This document shows, piece by piece, positions 49,756 through 57,885 of a stretch of 64,000 nt of DNA. The stretch's first letter is position 1, and each line of letters starts with the position of its first letter. Where the stretch lies: the NCBI RefSeq assembly GCF_000974425.1, contig NZ_CP010429.1:2356001-2420000 (forward strand), written 5' to 3'. The notes under the pieces are model-generated. The model saw nothing but the letters and a program-made list of their open reading frames with translations. It was not told the DNA's origin and did not search any database. The translations under genes were made by a program, and so were the position numbers. Source of the stretch: Spirosoma radiotolerans (lineage in GTDB: Bacteria; Bacteroidota; Bacteroidia; Cytophagales; Spirosomataceae).

Positions 49756-50793
49756 ATGGCAAAGGCGAAGTTAGAATACATTTGGCTCGATGGTTATAAG
49801 CCCACCCAAAGCTTACGTTCTAAAACTAAAATTGAAGCTGATTTCTCGGGTAAGCTCGAAGATTGCCCACTCTGGTCATTCGACGGCTCTTCTACAGAAC
49901 AGGCTGAAGGTGGTTCATCGGACTGTTTGCTGAAACCAGTTTTTATCTGCCCTGATCCACAGCGTAAGAATGGTTACCTGGTTATGTGTGAAGTCCTCAA
50001 CGCTGATGGTACTCCGCACGTAACGAACGGCCGTGCCACGATTGAGGATGATGATAACGATTTCTGGTTTGGCTTCGAGCAGGAGTATTTCCTGTGGGAT
50101 ACGTCAATTGACAAACCACTGGGCTTCCCCGAAGAAGGCTTCCCAACGCGTCCACAAGGACCGTATTACTGTTCGGTAGGTGCGCAGAACGCCTTCGGCC
50201 GTAACATCGTTGAAGAACATCTGGACGTTTGCCTGGACGCTGGTCTGAACGTAGAAGGGATTAATGCAGAAGTAGCCACGGGCCAGTGGGAATTCCAGAT
50301 TTTTGCCAAAGGTGCCAAAGACGCTGGTGACCAGATCTGGGTAGCTCGTTATCTGTTGGAGCGGATCGGTGAAACATACGATGTGGCTATCAACTGGCAT
50401 TGTAAGCCACTGGGTGCTACCGACTGGAACGGTTCGGGTATGCACGCCAACTTCTCGAACACGGCCCTGCGTACATCGGGAAGCAAAGAAGTATATGACA
50501 AAATTTGTCAGTCGTTTTCACCTGCCGATGTGATCAAAGCACACATCGCCGTATATGGTGCGGACAACGAAATGCGCTTGACCGGTAAACACGAAACCCA
50601 ATCGATCGATCAGTTCTCGTACGGTATTTCCGACCGGGGTGCTTCGATCCGTATCCCCATCGCTACGGTAGAGCGCGGCTGGAAAGGCTGGCTCGAAGAT
50701 CGTCGTCCCAACTCGGCAGCCGATCCTTACAAAGTAGCGGCTGTGATCATCAAAACCGTTAAATCGGCTTCCGACGTGCTGCAAACAGCCTAG
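49756..50793 (+). CDS. Glutamine synthetase type II (eukaryotic-like)
   Basis: A 345-residue GS of the shorter, eukaryote-like type II. Started at MAKAKLEYIWLDGYKP; three extra upstream codons are possible. Marks are LWSFDGSSTEQAEGGSSDC (beta-grasp substrate region), the catalytic domain GFEQEYFLWD, GINAEVATGQWEFQI, GSGMHANFSNTALR and LTGKHETQSIDQFSYGISDRGASIRIP. Forms glutamine from glutamate, ammonia and ATP. A second, type III enzyme is encoded at 52717, 1.9 kb away, so two unrelated forms lie close together. The type I adenylylation Tyr loop is absent. Confidence 0.93.
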   Translation: MAKAKLEYIWLDGYKPTQSLRSKTKIEADFSGKLEDCPLWSFDGSSTEQAEGGSSDCLLKPVFICPDPQRKNGYLVMCEVLNADGTPHVTNGRATIEDDDNDFWFGFEQEYFLWDTSIDKPLGFPEEGFPTRPQGPYYCSVGAQNAFGRNIVEEHLDVCLDAGLNVEGINAEVATGQWEFQIFAKGAKDAGDQIWVARYLLERIGETYDVAINWHCKPLGATDWNGSGMHANFSNTALRTSGSKEVYDKICQSFSPADVIKAHIAVYGADNEMRLTGKHETQSIDQFSYGISDRGASIRIPIATVERGWKGWLEDRRPNSAADPYKVAAVIIKTVKSASDVLQTA

Positions 50794-50816
50794 GTTATCA
50801 GAATAAATAGCTTATC

Positions 50817-50846
50817 AAAGCCCGACTGCGCGAGTAGTCGGGCTTT
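50817..50846 (+). terminator. Terminator after the GSII gene
   Basis: AAAGCCCGACT and AGTCGGGCTTT form an 11-bp stem around GCGCGAGT, followed by a short T-run (TTTTGG). The same stem core, AAGCCCGAC, is used at 52604-52643 before GSIII. Confidence 0.88.
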
Positions 50847-51010
50847 TGGTTTACATACTTTAGTTAGTGATAGTTAACCTCTTCAGTTTGGGTTTTAGAA
50901 CTAGAAGTCCATGTATATGAGTTTGAACAAATAAGTTTATAAGTAATATATTTTAGATTTTCTAAAGAATACTTATGTTGCAGACGAGCACATATAAGTA
51001 AATAAGCATC

Positions 51011-51472
51011 ATGAGGATTAATCAACTTTTAAATCTGGTCGCTATGGGTGTGCTATGGCTACATGTAGGAGCAGGATGCCAACAAGATCCGACATTAACT
51101 GACTGTAAGAATGGAGACTGCTGCTGGCCAAAGGAGACTAACCGATTTGTCAGGCGTTTAGAAGGAAGCCGAGCTGGGGTATTAGGGTCAGGTTTTATCT
51201 TTCAAGATCAGTTGAGTTCCAGTCAATATGGTCCTGTCCAGAGTTGTTTGATGTGTCCAGTTCAAGCCGATCAGATTAATGCTATGAAGCTAGACGATAA
51301 TATGAAAGATAATGTGGAGTATGATGGTGACGGCAATTTTCATCTGGTTGATTCCACTCGTGCCTATCCGTATCAAGTCTGGGGTACGCTCTATGAACTC
51401 ACTGACATTCCTAAGCTGACCAGTGCTCCCGTTTATGTTTTTCGGCTTGATAAGGCTGAAAAAGTTCATTAA
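51011..51472 (+). CDS. Cys-rich lipoprotein of unknown function
   Basis: A 153-residue protein with a lipoprotein signal (MRINQLLNLVAMGVLWLHVG, lipobox GAGC at residues 20-23). Seven cysteines lie in the mature part, in three clusters: CKNGDCCWP near residue 32, and SCLMCP near 79. The region between is Gly/Ser-rich with no known domain, and the C-terminal half is YQVWGTLYELTDIP-type beta sequence. Its leader, including the untranslated 5' end, is duplicated in front of the broken gene at 51557. Not recognised; likely an outer-membrane surface lipoprotein. Confidence 0.65.
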   Translation: MRINQLLNLVAMGVLWLHVGAGCQQDPTLTDCKNGDCCWPKETNRFVRRLEGSRAGVLGSGFIFQDQLSSSQYGPVQSCLMCPVQADQINAMKLDDNMKDNVEYDGDGNFHLVDSTRAYPYQVWGTLYELTDIPKLTSAPVYVFRLDKAEKVH

Positions 51473-51556
51473 GCAAAGCTGAACAGGAGTTCAGGGCTAT
51501 GGCTCACTACCAGCATTAATATGTTTCAGTCGAATACACGTAAATCAATCAACATC

Positions 51557-52479
51557 ATGAAAATTAAATAACTTCCTGGTCTGGTCGCTGTGGGCGTACT
51601 ATGGCTATGTGTAAGTGCGGGGTGCCGAAAAGATACTCTTGACTCTTATAGAAAGTCTCCAATTCGTCGACGGATAAGTACTATCCACGGGGCGATAATT
51701 TCTGGGGTAATTTTAGTCTTGATCCCGGTGCGGCTGGTTTGCAGAGTTGCCTGAATGCAGGTACTACCGCCTGGTATGGCCTGACCAATCCGGGTGGGCT
51801 CACCCCGCCTTCGGGCTACTACCAGGGAGCCGAATCGGACGGGGCTGTTTTCTTCGCCCAAAATGGTACGAATCCACCTAATCCCTGCGATGCCAGCCCT
51901 CGCCATGTCGGTACCTGGAATGGGCTTAACGTCGAGATCCGGACGTTTGCCAATGGCAAGCACGCCTTAGTAACAGCCGTTGCTGGCTCCTCCAATGATA
52001 AATACTACGTACGGGGCGACAACTTCTGGGACAATTTTACCAAAGATGGCGGTGTAGATCAATACCGGGCCTGTCTAAACGCCGGGGATACTGACTGGTG
52101 GGGTATGGCGTTTCCCGGTGGAATTGCGCCACCATCGGGTTATCAGCAGGGGACATCTCCTGATGGAGCGGTCTACTTCTCGACCAATGGCTTACGAATA
52201 GCGGCCCTGGAACCAATACAGGAAGAGGTAACTCTAGTACAGGTTCGGCCTAATCCGGTGCAGGAAGAAGTAACCGTAACCTTTATCCTCAAAGAAGCGG
52301 GTCCTGTTCAGATGCGTATCCTGGATTTGCAGGGTCGTGTTCAACAACAGCATAATGAAAAGGGTGTGGCTGGAAAAAACGAGCGGACCTTGGCAGTTGG
52401 CGCATTGTCAACAGGCTTGTATGCGCTGGAGGTTACCTTCGAGGGCCAGCGGGTCATTCATAAGCTGGTAAAGCAGTAA
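51557..52479 (+). pseudogene. Broken surface-protein gene with T9SS sorting domain
   Basis: A leader starting at ATG 51557 resembles that of the 51011 lipoprotein almost base for base (KIK-stop-LPGLVAVGVLWLCVSAGC), but the fifth codon is TAA. After codon 31 the reading frame shifts by one, and the remaining 51652-52479 frame is open to its stop. It encodes two repeats of about 70 residues (DKYYPRGDNFW, LNAGTTAWYG, PSGYYQGAESDGAVFF; second copy DKYYVRGDNFW, LNAGDTDWWG, PSGYQQGTSPDGAVYF), then a C-terminal T9SS type A sorting domain (VRPNPVQEEVTVTFIL to LVKQ). No start other than a TTG at 51739 is available for the open part. The gene therefore has two lesions and is probably not made. Confidence 0.8.
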
Positions 52480-52603
52480 CATGCAAACGGCATAAGCTAA
52501 AACAGACAATTTTTTGCTAGTGTAGCCATTGTATTCGCTGATTTAGCGCGAAATTGGCGAACAGGGTAAAAAATCTGTGAAACGCTTGTACTTGACTGCA
52601 TAC

Positions 52604-52643
52604 ACAAAAAAGCCCGACTACGCAAGTGGTCGGGCTTTTTTGT
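52604..52643. terminator. Bidirectional terminator before GSIII
   Basis: ACAAAAAAGCCCGAC and GTCGGGCTTTTTTGT form a perfect 15-bp stem with A- and T-runs on the two sides. The stem core is identical to the terminator after the GSII gene. It ends the pseudogene side and insulates the GSIII promoter. Confidence 0.9.
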
Positions 52644-52716
52644 GCTGCCCATTGTAATCTGTGCGGAAGGCATGTATGTTTGGTTAAAATTTGAACCTAA
52701 ACCGTTAGCTACATCA

Positions 52717-54906
52717 ATGTCTAATTTCCGTTTTAAAGCCCTTGAAATCGCCCAAAGTCGTCAGGCGTTGGCTGTCGCTGCGCCGACTGAGCGCGTGGGT
52801 GATTTTTTTGGGAGCAATACCTTTAATAGTGAAGTGATGCGGACGCTTCTGTCGCCCGAAGCATATCTGAAAGTAACCGAGGCCATTAGCACCAACGGCC
52901 AGATCGATCGAACCATTGCCGACGAAGTGGCGGGTGCCATGAAGTCGTGGGCAACCTCCAAGGGTGCTACCCACTATACCCACTGGTTTCAGCCGCTGAC
53001 GGGCGAAACGGCCGAAAAACACGATGCCTTTTTCGACATTACAATGGAGGGAAAAGCGGTGGAAAAGTTTAAGGGTAGTGCGCTGGTTCAGCAGGAACCC
53101 GATGCCTCGTCGTTTCCAAATGGGGGACTGCGAAATACATTTGAGGCCCGTGGCTATACCGGCTGGGACCCGTCTTCCCCGGCTTTTCTGATGGACAACG
53201 GGGCGGGCGGCAAAACGCTCTGCATCCCGTCGGTGTTCATCTCGTATACAGGCGAGGCTTTGGATTACAAAACGCCCCTGCTAAAGGCACTCAATGCGCT
53301 GGATAAAGCCGCCACGGCTGTTTGCCAGTATTTCGACCGGAACATTACCAAAGTAACGCCAACCCTGGGCCCGGAGCAGGAGTACTTCGTAGTCGACCGG
53401 GCGTTGTTTTATGCCCGTCCGGATCTGGTGCTGGCAGGCCGCACCGTGTTTGGGCATTCGCCCGCGCGCGGGCAACAGCTGGAAGACCACTATTTCGGCT
53501 CCATTCCGCCCCGGATCAATGCCTTTATGGTCGATTTTGAATTCGAGTCCATGAAATTGGGAATGCCCGTTCGAACCCGCCATAACGAAGTGGCACCTGG
53601 TCAGTTTGAGGTAGCGCCGACATTCGAAGAAGTAAACCTGGCCGTCGATCACAATGCGCTATTGATGGACCTGATGGAAAAAGTTTCGGAGAAGCATAAC
53701 CTGAAAGTGCTTTTCCACGAAAAACCATTTGCCGGGGTCAATGGGAGCGGAAAGCACAATAACTGGTCGATGGGCACCAATACCGGCGTTAATTTGCTGG
53801 CACCCAGCACGAAGCCCAAGGAAAGTTTGCGGTTTCTGACGTTTCTGGTCAATGTGGTCAAGGCCGTTCATGACAATGCCGATCTGCTCCGGGCCACCAT
53901 TGCCTCAGCGGGCAATGAGCACCGGCTTGGCGCCAACGAGGCCCCGCCCGCTATCGTGTCGGTGTTCCTGGGTGAGTCATTGACCCAGGCGCTGAATGAC
54001 CTGGAAACGAAATCGGAAGTGACGGTCAACAAAGGCGATAACGTGTATTATAAGCTCGGATTGAACCGGATACCAAGCCTGATGCGCGACAATACCGACC
54101 GCAACCGGACATCACCGTTTGCCTTTACCGGAAACAAATTCGAGTTTCGGGCGGTGGGTAGTGCTGCCAATTCGGCTTCCACCATGACCGTGTTGAACGC
54201 CATTGTGGCCGATCAGTTAAACGCTTTCAAAAGCGATCTCGATGCGCGACTGGCAAAGGGCGAAAAGAAAGAACTGGCCATTGTCGATATCCTGAAAGAG
54301 TACTATGCCAACACAAAGCGAATTCTGTTCGAAGGCAACGGCTATTCCGACGAGTGGGTGGAGGAAGCGGCTCGACGTGGTTTATCAAACATTAAATCGT
54401 CGCCCGAGGCACTGGGCGTATTTGTCCAACCCGAATCGCTGGCACTGTTTGAGCGGACGGGTGTTATGAACCATGCCGAAGTGGAGTCGCGCTATGAGAT
54501 TGAGCTGGAGAAATACATCAAAAATGTGCAGATCGAGTCGCGCGTGATGGGCGATCTAGCCATGAACCATGTTGTCTCGACAGCGTTGAAATACCAGAAC
54601 AAACTGGCTGAAACAGCGCGCAATTTGGTCGATCTGGGTATGAACGCTGAAGCCGGGCCCATTAAGGATATTCTTCGCGAAATATCGACCCGCGTCATTG
54701 CCATCAAAAGAAGTGTCGAGTCGATGGTCGATGCCCGCAAGAAAGCGAATAATGTAACCGACACCACCGAACGGGCCAAACTCTACTCAACGGAAGTGAA
54801 AGACCATTTCGATATCATTCGTTATGAAGTCGATAAGCTCGAAGAAGTCGTGGACGATGAAGACTGGCCGCTGGTGAAATACCGGGAATTGCTGTTTGTG
54901 AAATAA
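52717..54906 (+). CDS. glnN: Glutamine synthetase type III
   Basis: A 729-residue GSIII enzyme started at MSNFRFKALEIAQSRQALAV (52717); the open frame continues 25 codons upstream over the terminator. Marks include TPTLGPEQEYFVVD, GVNGSGKHNNWSMGTNTGVNLL, GNEHRLGANEAPPAIVSVFLG and the long C-terminal helical extension (residues about 580-729, NKLAETARNLVDLGMNAEAG) typical of the type III, double-hexamer enzyme common in Bacteroidota. Active without adenylylation. Together with GSII at 49756 it gives two GS forms within 5.2 kb. A hairpin at 54928 follows. Confidence 0.94.
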   Translation: MSNFRFKALEIAQSRQALAVAAPTERVGDFFGSNTFNSEVMRTLLSPEAYLKVTEAISTNGQIDRTIADEVAGAMKSWATSKGATHYTHWFQPLTGETAEKHDAFFDITMEGKAVEKFKGSALVQQEPDASSFPNGGLRNTFEARGYTGWDPSSPAFLMDNGAGGKTLCIPSVFISYTGEALDYKTPLLKALNALDKAATAVCQYFDRNITKVTPTLGPEQEYFVVDRALFYARPDLVLAGRTVFGHSPARGQQLEDHYFGSIPPRINAFMVDFEFESMKLGMPVRTRHNEVAPGQFEVAPTFEEVNLAVDHNALLMDLMEKVSEKHNLKVLFHEKPFAGVNGSGKHNNWSMGTNTGVNLLAPSTKPKESLRFLTFLVNVVKAVHDNADLLRATIASAGNEHRLGANEAPPAIVSVFLGESLTQALNDLETKSEVTVNKGDNVYYKLGLNRIPSLMRDNTDRNRTSPFAFTGNKFEFRAVGSAANSASTMTVLNAIVADQLNAFKSDLDARLAKGEKKELAIVDILKEYYANTKRILFEGNGYSDEWVEEAARRGLSNIKSSPEALGVFVQPESLALFERTGVMNHAEVESRYEIELEKYIKNVQIESRVMGDLAMNHVVSTALKYQNKLAETARNLVDLGMNAEAGPIKDILREISTRVIAIKRSVESMVDARKKANNVTDTTERAKLYSTEVKDHFDIIRYEVDKLEEVVDDEDWPLVKYRELLFVK

Positions 54907-54927
54907 ACAGTTAACGTGAACTACGGA

Positions 54928-54970
54928 TAAGTGGCTGACACATTGGTCGTTCCATCGTGTCAGCCACTTA
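54928..54970. terminator. Bidirectional hairpin between GSIII and bestrophin genes
   Basis: TAAGTGGCTGACAC and GTGTCAGCCACTTA form a perfect 14-bp stem around a 15-base loop, in the 72-bp convergent spacer. The core AAGTGGCTGA is shared with the palindrome at 37062-37130. Confidence 0.8.
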
Positions 54971-54978
54971 TTCCTTCA

Positions 54979-55965
54979 TTAGAACATAATATCTTCGATT
55001 GGGTCAAGCTTCGTGGGAATGTGCTCATCGCCTAGAAACTCGCGGACTTCGATTTCAATGTTGCGGCAAATGGTTGAGATGGGAATGTCGTTCACTGAGT
55101 TATCGAACGGATTCTCACTGAACTCACCAATCTGCTCCATCGTAAAAAATACCCAACTGATCAGCATCGAAAACGGGATGGTTAGCCAAACGCCGTAAAC
55201 TCCTACTTTATCCATCTCCCGGAGCAGCCCAAAGGGCAGGAGAACAATAAACAGAATCACAAATATTCGGCTGAATATGCTGTATTGGCGGAACAGGGGC
55301 GTGGTTTTAATTCGTTCGCAGCCGCCCTGGCTATTGAAAAGGTCCCCAATTTGTTTAACAAGATCAGAATGCTCGTACTCGTCAATGACACCTTGCTTTT
55401 TTAGTCTGCCGAATTCATGAATTTGCTTTTTCAGGATATGGATTGCCGCGTTGCTTCGGCCGGCCATAGCTTCATAATATTCCATGCGGTTCATGTCCAT
55501 GAAAAGCTTTTTCAAGCCTTCATCGAATTTTTCCAGCTCATTGTTTTCTGATAAATAATCCTGGTGAAGACTCTCTTTGCTGGTGGCCCAGGGAATGGTT
55601 TTCCGCAACTGGAGACGCAGGATGTTTAGCCAGGCGATGTGGCGATACATAAATTCGCGCTGGATGCTTTTGTCCGGTATTGTGGCAATGACCATAGCGG
55701 CTACTGTGCGGCTGGTATTGGTAATGTTGCCCCAAAGGCGACGGGCTTCCCACAGTCGGTCGTAGGCCTGATTATTTTTAAAGCCCACATAAAAGGCAAC
55801 GGCTGTACCAATCGTAGCAATTGGCAGAAAGGAAATGGCGACAAAATCCCAACCCAAAATTTTATATAAGACACAAGCCGTCAGGCTGACCAGCATTGTC
55901 CGAAACAAGTTCTTACGGGCAAAATGCCAGAGTAAGTTAAATTTAAAGTCTTTGCCTATGTACAT
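54979..55965 (-). CDS. Bestrophin-like anion channel
   Basis: A 328-residue bestrophin/UPF0187 protein. Started at MYIGKDFKFNLLWHFARKN (ATG at 55965). Signature: LRLQLRKTIPWA-type loop, four membrane helices including WDFVAISFLPIATIGTAVAFYV and FVILFIVLLPFGLLREMDKV, and the acidic C-terminal end of DPIEDIMF. Prokaryotic bestrophins form pentameric channels, selective for cations or anions. GIWVWLTIPFSMLISWVFFTME-like segment is visible near residues 265-285. Its substrate ion is unknown. Confidence 0.85.
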   Translation of the reverse strand: MYIGKDFKFNLLWHFARKNLFRTMLVSLTACVLYKILGWDFVAISFLPIATIGTAVAFYVGFKNNQAYDRLWEARRLWGNITNTSRTVAAMVIATIPDKSIQREFMYRHIAWLNILRLQLRKTIPWATSKESLHQDYLSENNELEKFDEGLKKLFMDMNRMEYYEAMAGRSNAAIHILKKQIHEFGRLKKQGVIDEYEHSDLVKQIGDLFNSQGGCERIKTTPLFRQYSIFSRIFVILFIVLLPFGLLREMDKVGVYGVWLTIPFSMLISWVFFTMEQIGEFSENPFDNSVNDIPISTICRNIEIEVREFLGDEHIPTKLDPIEDIMF

Positions 55966-56015
55966 AAATAGCAAATGAACGTAAGGTAGTGATGGGCCTA
56001 AGGGCGCTGGTCAGC

Positions 56016-56068
56016 CTAAGCAGACGTATATGGGTTTGTCCCTAGTAAATTCATATACGTCTGCTTAG
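56016..56068. repeat. Perfect 17-bp inverted repeat, likely terminator of the NTF2-like gene
   Basis: CTAAGCAGACGTATATG (56016-56032) pairs exactly with CATATACGTCTGCTTAG (56052-56068), loop 19 bases. It lies 6 bp after the stop of the minus-strand NTF2-like gene. There is no T-run. Confidence 0.65.
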
Positions 56069-56074
56069 CCCTAT

Positions 56075-56431
56075 TTAATAAAAAAACTGTTCCTCTATGA
56101 TTTTGCCATTCTGCACGGTATAGACCGCCAGCTCATTTATTGTCTGGCGAGTGCCATCGGTGAACGTAGCGTCGAGGCTTATGGTAATGGCAATGGTATT
56201 GCCCGCTATTAACGGCCCGCCCACATGCCCGCCATGTATTTCCTGAATCATACGCTGAAACTGGTTTCCCTTGGCAATAATGGCATCCAGCCCCTGTACG
56301 CTGGGCATTCCCTGAGCAGATGTGGGTTCAATGCTTTTAGCATCATTGCTGTAGAGTTCGCGCTGCGCCTGCTCGTAGTTGCCCTCCCGGCAAAGTGTTA
56401 CTAGTCGATCAGCTAGTTCATCAATGGTCAT
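56075..56431 (-). CDS. NTF2-like (SnoaL-type) protein
   Basis: A 118-residue single-domain NTF2-fold protein: helix-rich N-terminus (MTIDELADRLVTLCREGNYE), pocket strands (NTIAITISLDATFTDGTRQT), and the closing strand INELAVYTVQNGKIIEEQFFY. Such proteins bind or isomerise small ligands such as steroids or polyketides; the sequence does not show which. Neighbours DJ-1-like and HxlR genes suggest stress response, but no operon is proven, since 98 bp separates it from the DJ-1-like gene. Confidence 0.8.
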   Translation of the reverse strand: MTIDELADRLVTLCREGNYEQAQRELYSNDAKSIEPTSAQGMPSVQGLDAIIAKGNQFQRMIQEIHGGHVGGPLIAGNTIAITISLDATFTDGTRQTINELAVYTVQNGKIIEEQFFY

Positions 56432-56529
56432 GTGCGTAAATGGTTTTAGGTAAAATGTAGTGTAGGCCCCGCAAGGAACCTGGTTGAGACGATTGACAAG
56501 CAGGGATGTTACAGACTGTGTGTTAAAAA

Positions 56530-57300
56530 TTACTCGCCGAGTGCGTCAATGATAGCTTTGGCCGTTTCGGCACCAGAAAAGTTCTGCTGACCCGTAATCA
56601 GATTGCCATCGCGAATAGCAAAACCCCGCCACAGGCCGGCCTGGATGAAATTAGCTCCCAATGCCTTTAGCTCATCTTCGATTCGCCAGGGCATCACGTG
56701 CTTATCGCGGGAGAGCAGCCCGTACGCCCAGACGGCGTTGTCCGCAAAATCTTCTTCTACATTGGCAAAACCCGTTACGGTTTTGCCTTTTACCAAATAC
56801 TCGCCATTGCTACGTTTGGCATACCGCAATACTGCCGTACCATGACAGAGAGCCGCCGTTACTTTCCCGCTTTCATAAAACTCGATGAACTTGGCGTGCA
56901 AATCCGTGGCATTCTCGAAAGAGAACATGGGAGCCTGACCACCTGCCACCACGATGGCATCGAAATCGGCAACGTTTAGTTCGGCAATGGGTTTGGTGTT
57001 GTCAACCAGCGCCCGCAGGGATTCAGTATGGATGAAGCCCTGGGTAATCAGGTCTGTCGATGAATACCCGCTCGCATCATTTGGATCGCTCATGGCATCG
57101 GCTTCACACAGCCCACCGCTTAGGCTGAAAATATCGACGGTATACCCTCTCTCTGTAAAGGCATAGTAGGGGTGGGTCAATTCACTCCACCAGAAACCTA
57201 CTGGCCAGCCGGTAGTGGTTGACACAGCCGGATTTGACAAAATGATGGCAATGCGTTTGGATTGGCTGGGATTCACCACATTTGGGTCTTTTAAGCTCAT
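56530..57300 (-). CDS. DJ-1/PfpI-family protein (Hsp31-like)
   Basis: Protein of 256 residues started at MSLKDPNVVNPSQSKRIAII (ATG at 57300); an open frame of 26 codons upstream covers the promoter region. The nucleophile Cys is in TAALCHGTAVLRY with the typical Cys-His elbow; the first Glu is in the TERGYTVDIFSLSGG region. Hsp31/YajL-type proteins act as deglycases/glyoxalase III or chaperones for methylglyoxal and oxidative stress. Divergent from the HxlR regulator at 57436 (135 bp apart), which probably controls it. Confidence 0.85.
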   Translation of the reverse strand: MSLKDPNVVNPSQSKRIAIILSNPAVSTTTGWPVGFWWSELTHPYYAFTERGYTVDIFSLSGGLCEADAMSDPNDASGYSSTDLITQGFIHTESLRALVDNTKPIAELNVADFDAIVVAGGQAPMFSFENATDLHAKFIEFYESGKVTAALCHGTAVLRYAKRSNGEYLVKGKTVTGFANVEEDFADNAVWAYGLLSRDKHVMPWRIEDELKALGANFIQAGLWRGFAIRDGNLITGQQNFSGAETAKAIIDALGE

Positions 57301-57374
57301 GATCGGTTGTGCTTTGTTGATTTGTAAAAAGCATACGACAAAGGTGACCCCTGATAGTAGTTCTGCCAATAAAT

Positions 57375-57398
57375 ACACTTTTTAGTGTGATACTAGTA
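57375..57398. promoter_or_regulatory. Candidate HxlR operator in the divergent spacer
   Basis: Two palindromes lie in the 135-bp space: ACACT-TTTT-AGTGT (57375-57388) and TACTAGTA (57391-57398). They sit midway between the divergent DJ-1-like and HxlR genes. They would be natural sites for a winged-helix dimer. Evidence is positional only. Confidence 0.4.
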
Positions 57399-57435
57399 AT
57401 TTAGAGAGTATTTGATAATCAAATGGTTATACGTC

Positions 57436-57807
57436 ATGCCAGACTTTAACGATCAGGGTAGGGTGTTTTATAACCCGGTAGAATATGCCATGTACCAGAT
57501 TGGCGGCACCTGGAAGATGCCCATTCTATGGCGTCTTAATAAGCAGGTTATGCGCTATGGTGAGCTGAAGAAATACCTGCCGCACATTTCGCACAAGATG
57601 CTTTCGACCCAACTGCGCGAACTCGAAGCCCATGGGTTCGTGACGCGAACGGTGTATGCGGTCGTGCCGCCCAAAGTCGAATATACGCTTACTGAAAAAG
57701 GGAAACGAGCCATTCCGGTTATTGAGCGCATCCGACACTATGGGATGGATCTCATGCGCGAAGCTGGCATTGATCCCGCCGTCGTCTTTAAAAAGCCCGA
57801 GCCGTGA
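57436..57807 (+). CDS. HxlR-family transcriptional regulator
   Basis: A 123-residue MarR/HxlR winged helix protein started at MPDFNDQGRVFYNPVEYAMY. Signature: QIGGTWKMPILWRLNKQVMRYGELKKYLP, HISHKMLSTQLRELEAHGFVTR and YAVVPPKVEYTLTEKGK. The usual HxlR redox cysteine near the start is absent; no Cys is seen in the protein. HxlR regulators respond to electrophiles and reactive aldehydes; with the divergent DJ-1-like gene this one is most likely its regulator. Confidence 0.88.
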   Translation: MPDFNDQGRVFYNPVEYAMYQIGGTWKMPILWRLNKQVMRYGELKKYLPHISHKMLSTQLRELEAHGFVTRTVYAVVPPKVEYTLTEKGKRAIPVIERIRHYGMDLMREAGIDPAVVFKKPEP

Positions 57808-57870
57808 GCAGAGTAGGGTCTATCGCTAAGTCGTTGAATCAGAGATAGCTAACACAGTCAGGCTGTAAAG

Positions 57871-57878
57871 TAAATTTG
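57871..57878 (+). promoter_or_regulatory. -7 box next to the M28 start
   Basis: TAAATTTG fits TAnnTTTG exactly and ends 7 bp before the GTG at 57886. Transcription would begin at or next to the start codon, so the transcript may be leaderless. Confidence 0.45.
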
Positions 57879-57885
57879 TTACATC

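Noticed and set aside
51739..52479. An intact 246-residue gene starting at TTG
   Set aside because: The reading frame is open further upstream to 51652 and continues the repeat unit, which shows the true start has been lost. It is treated as part of a pseudogene.
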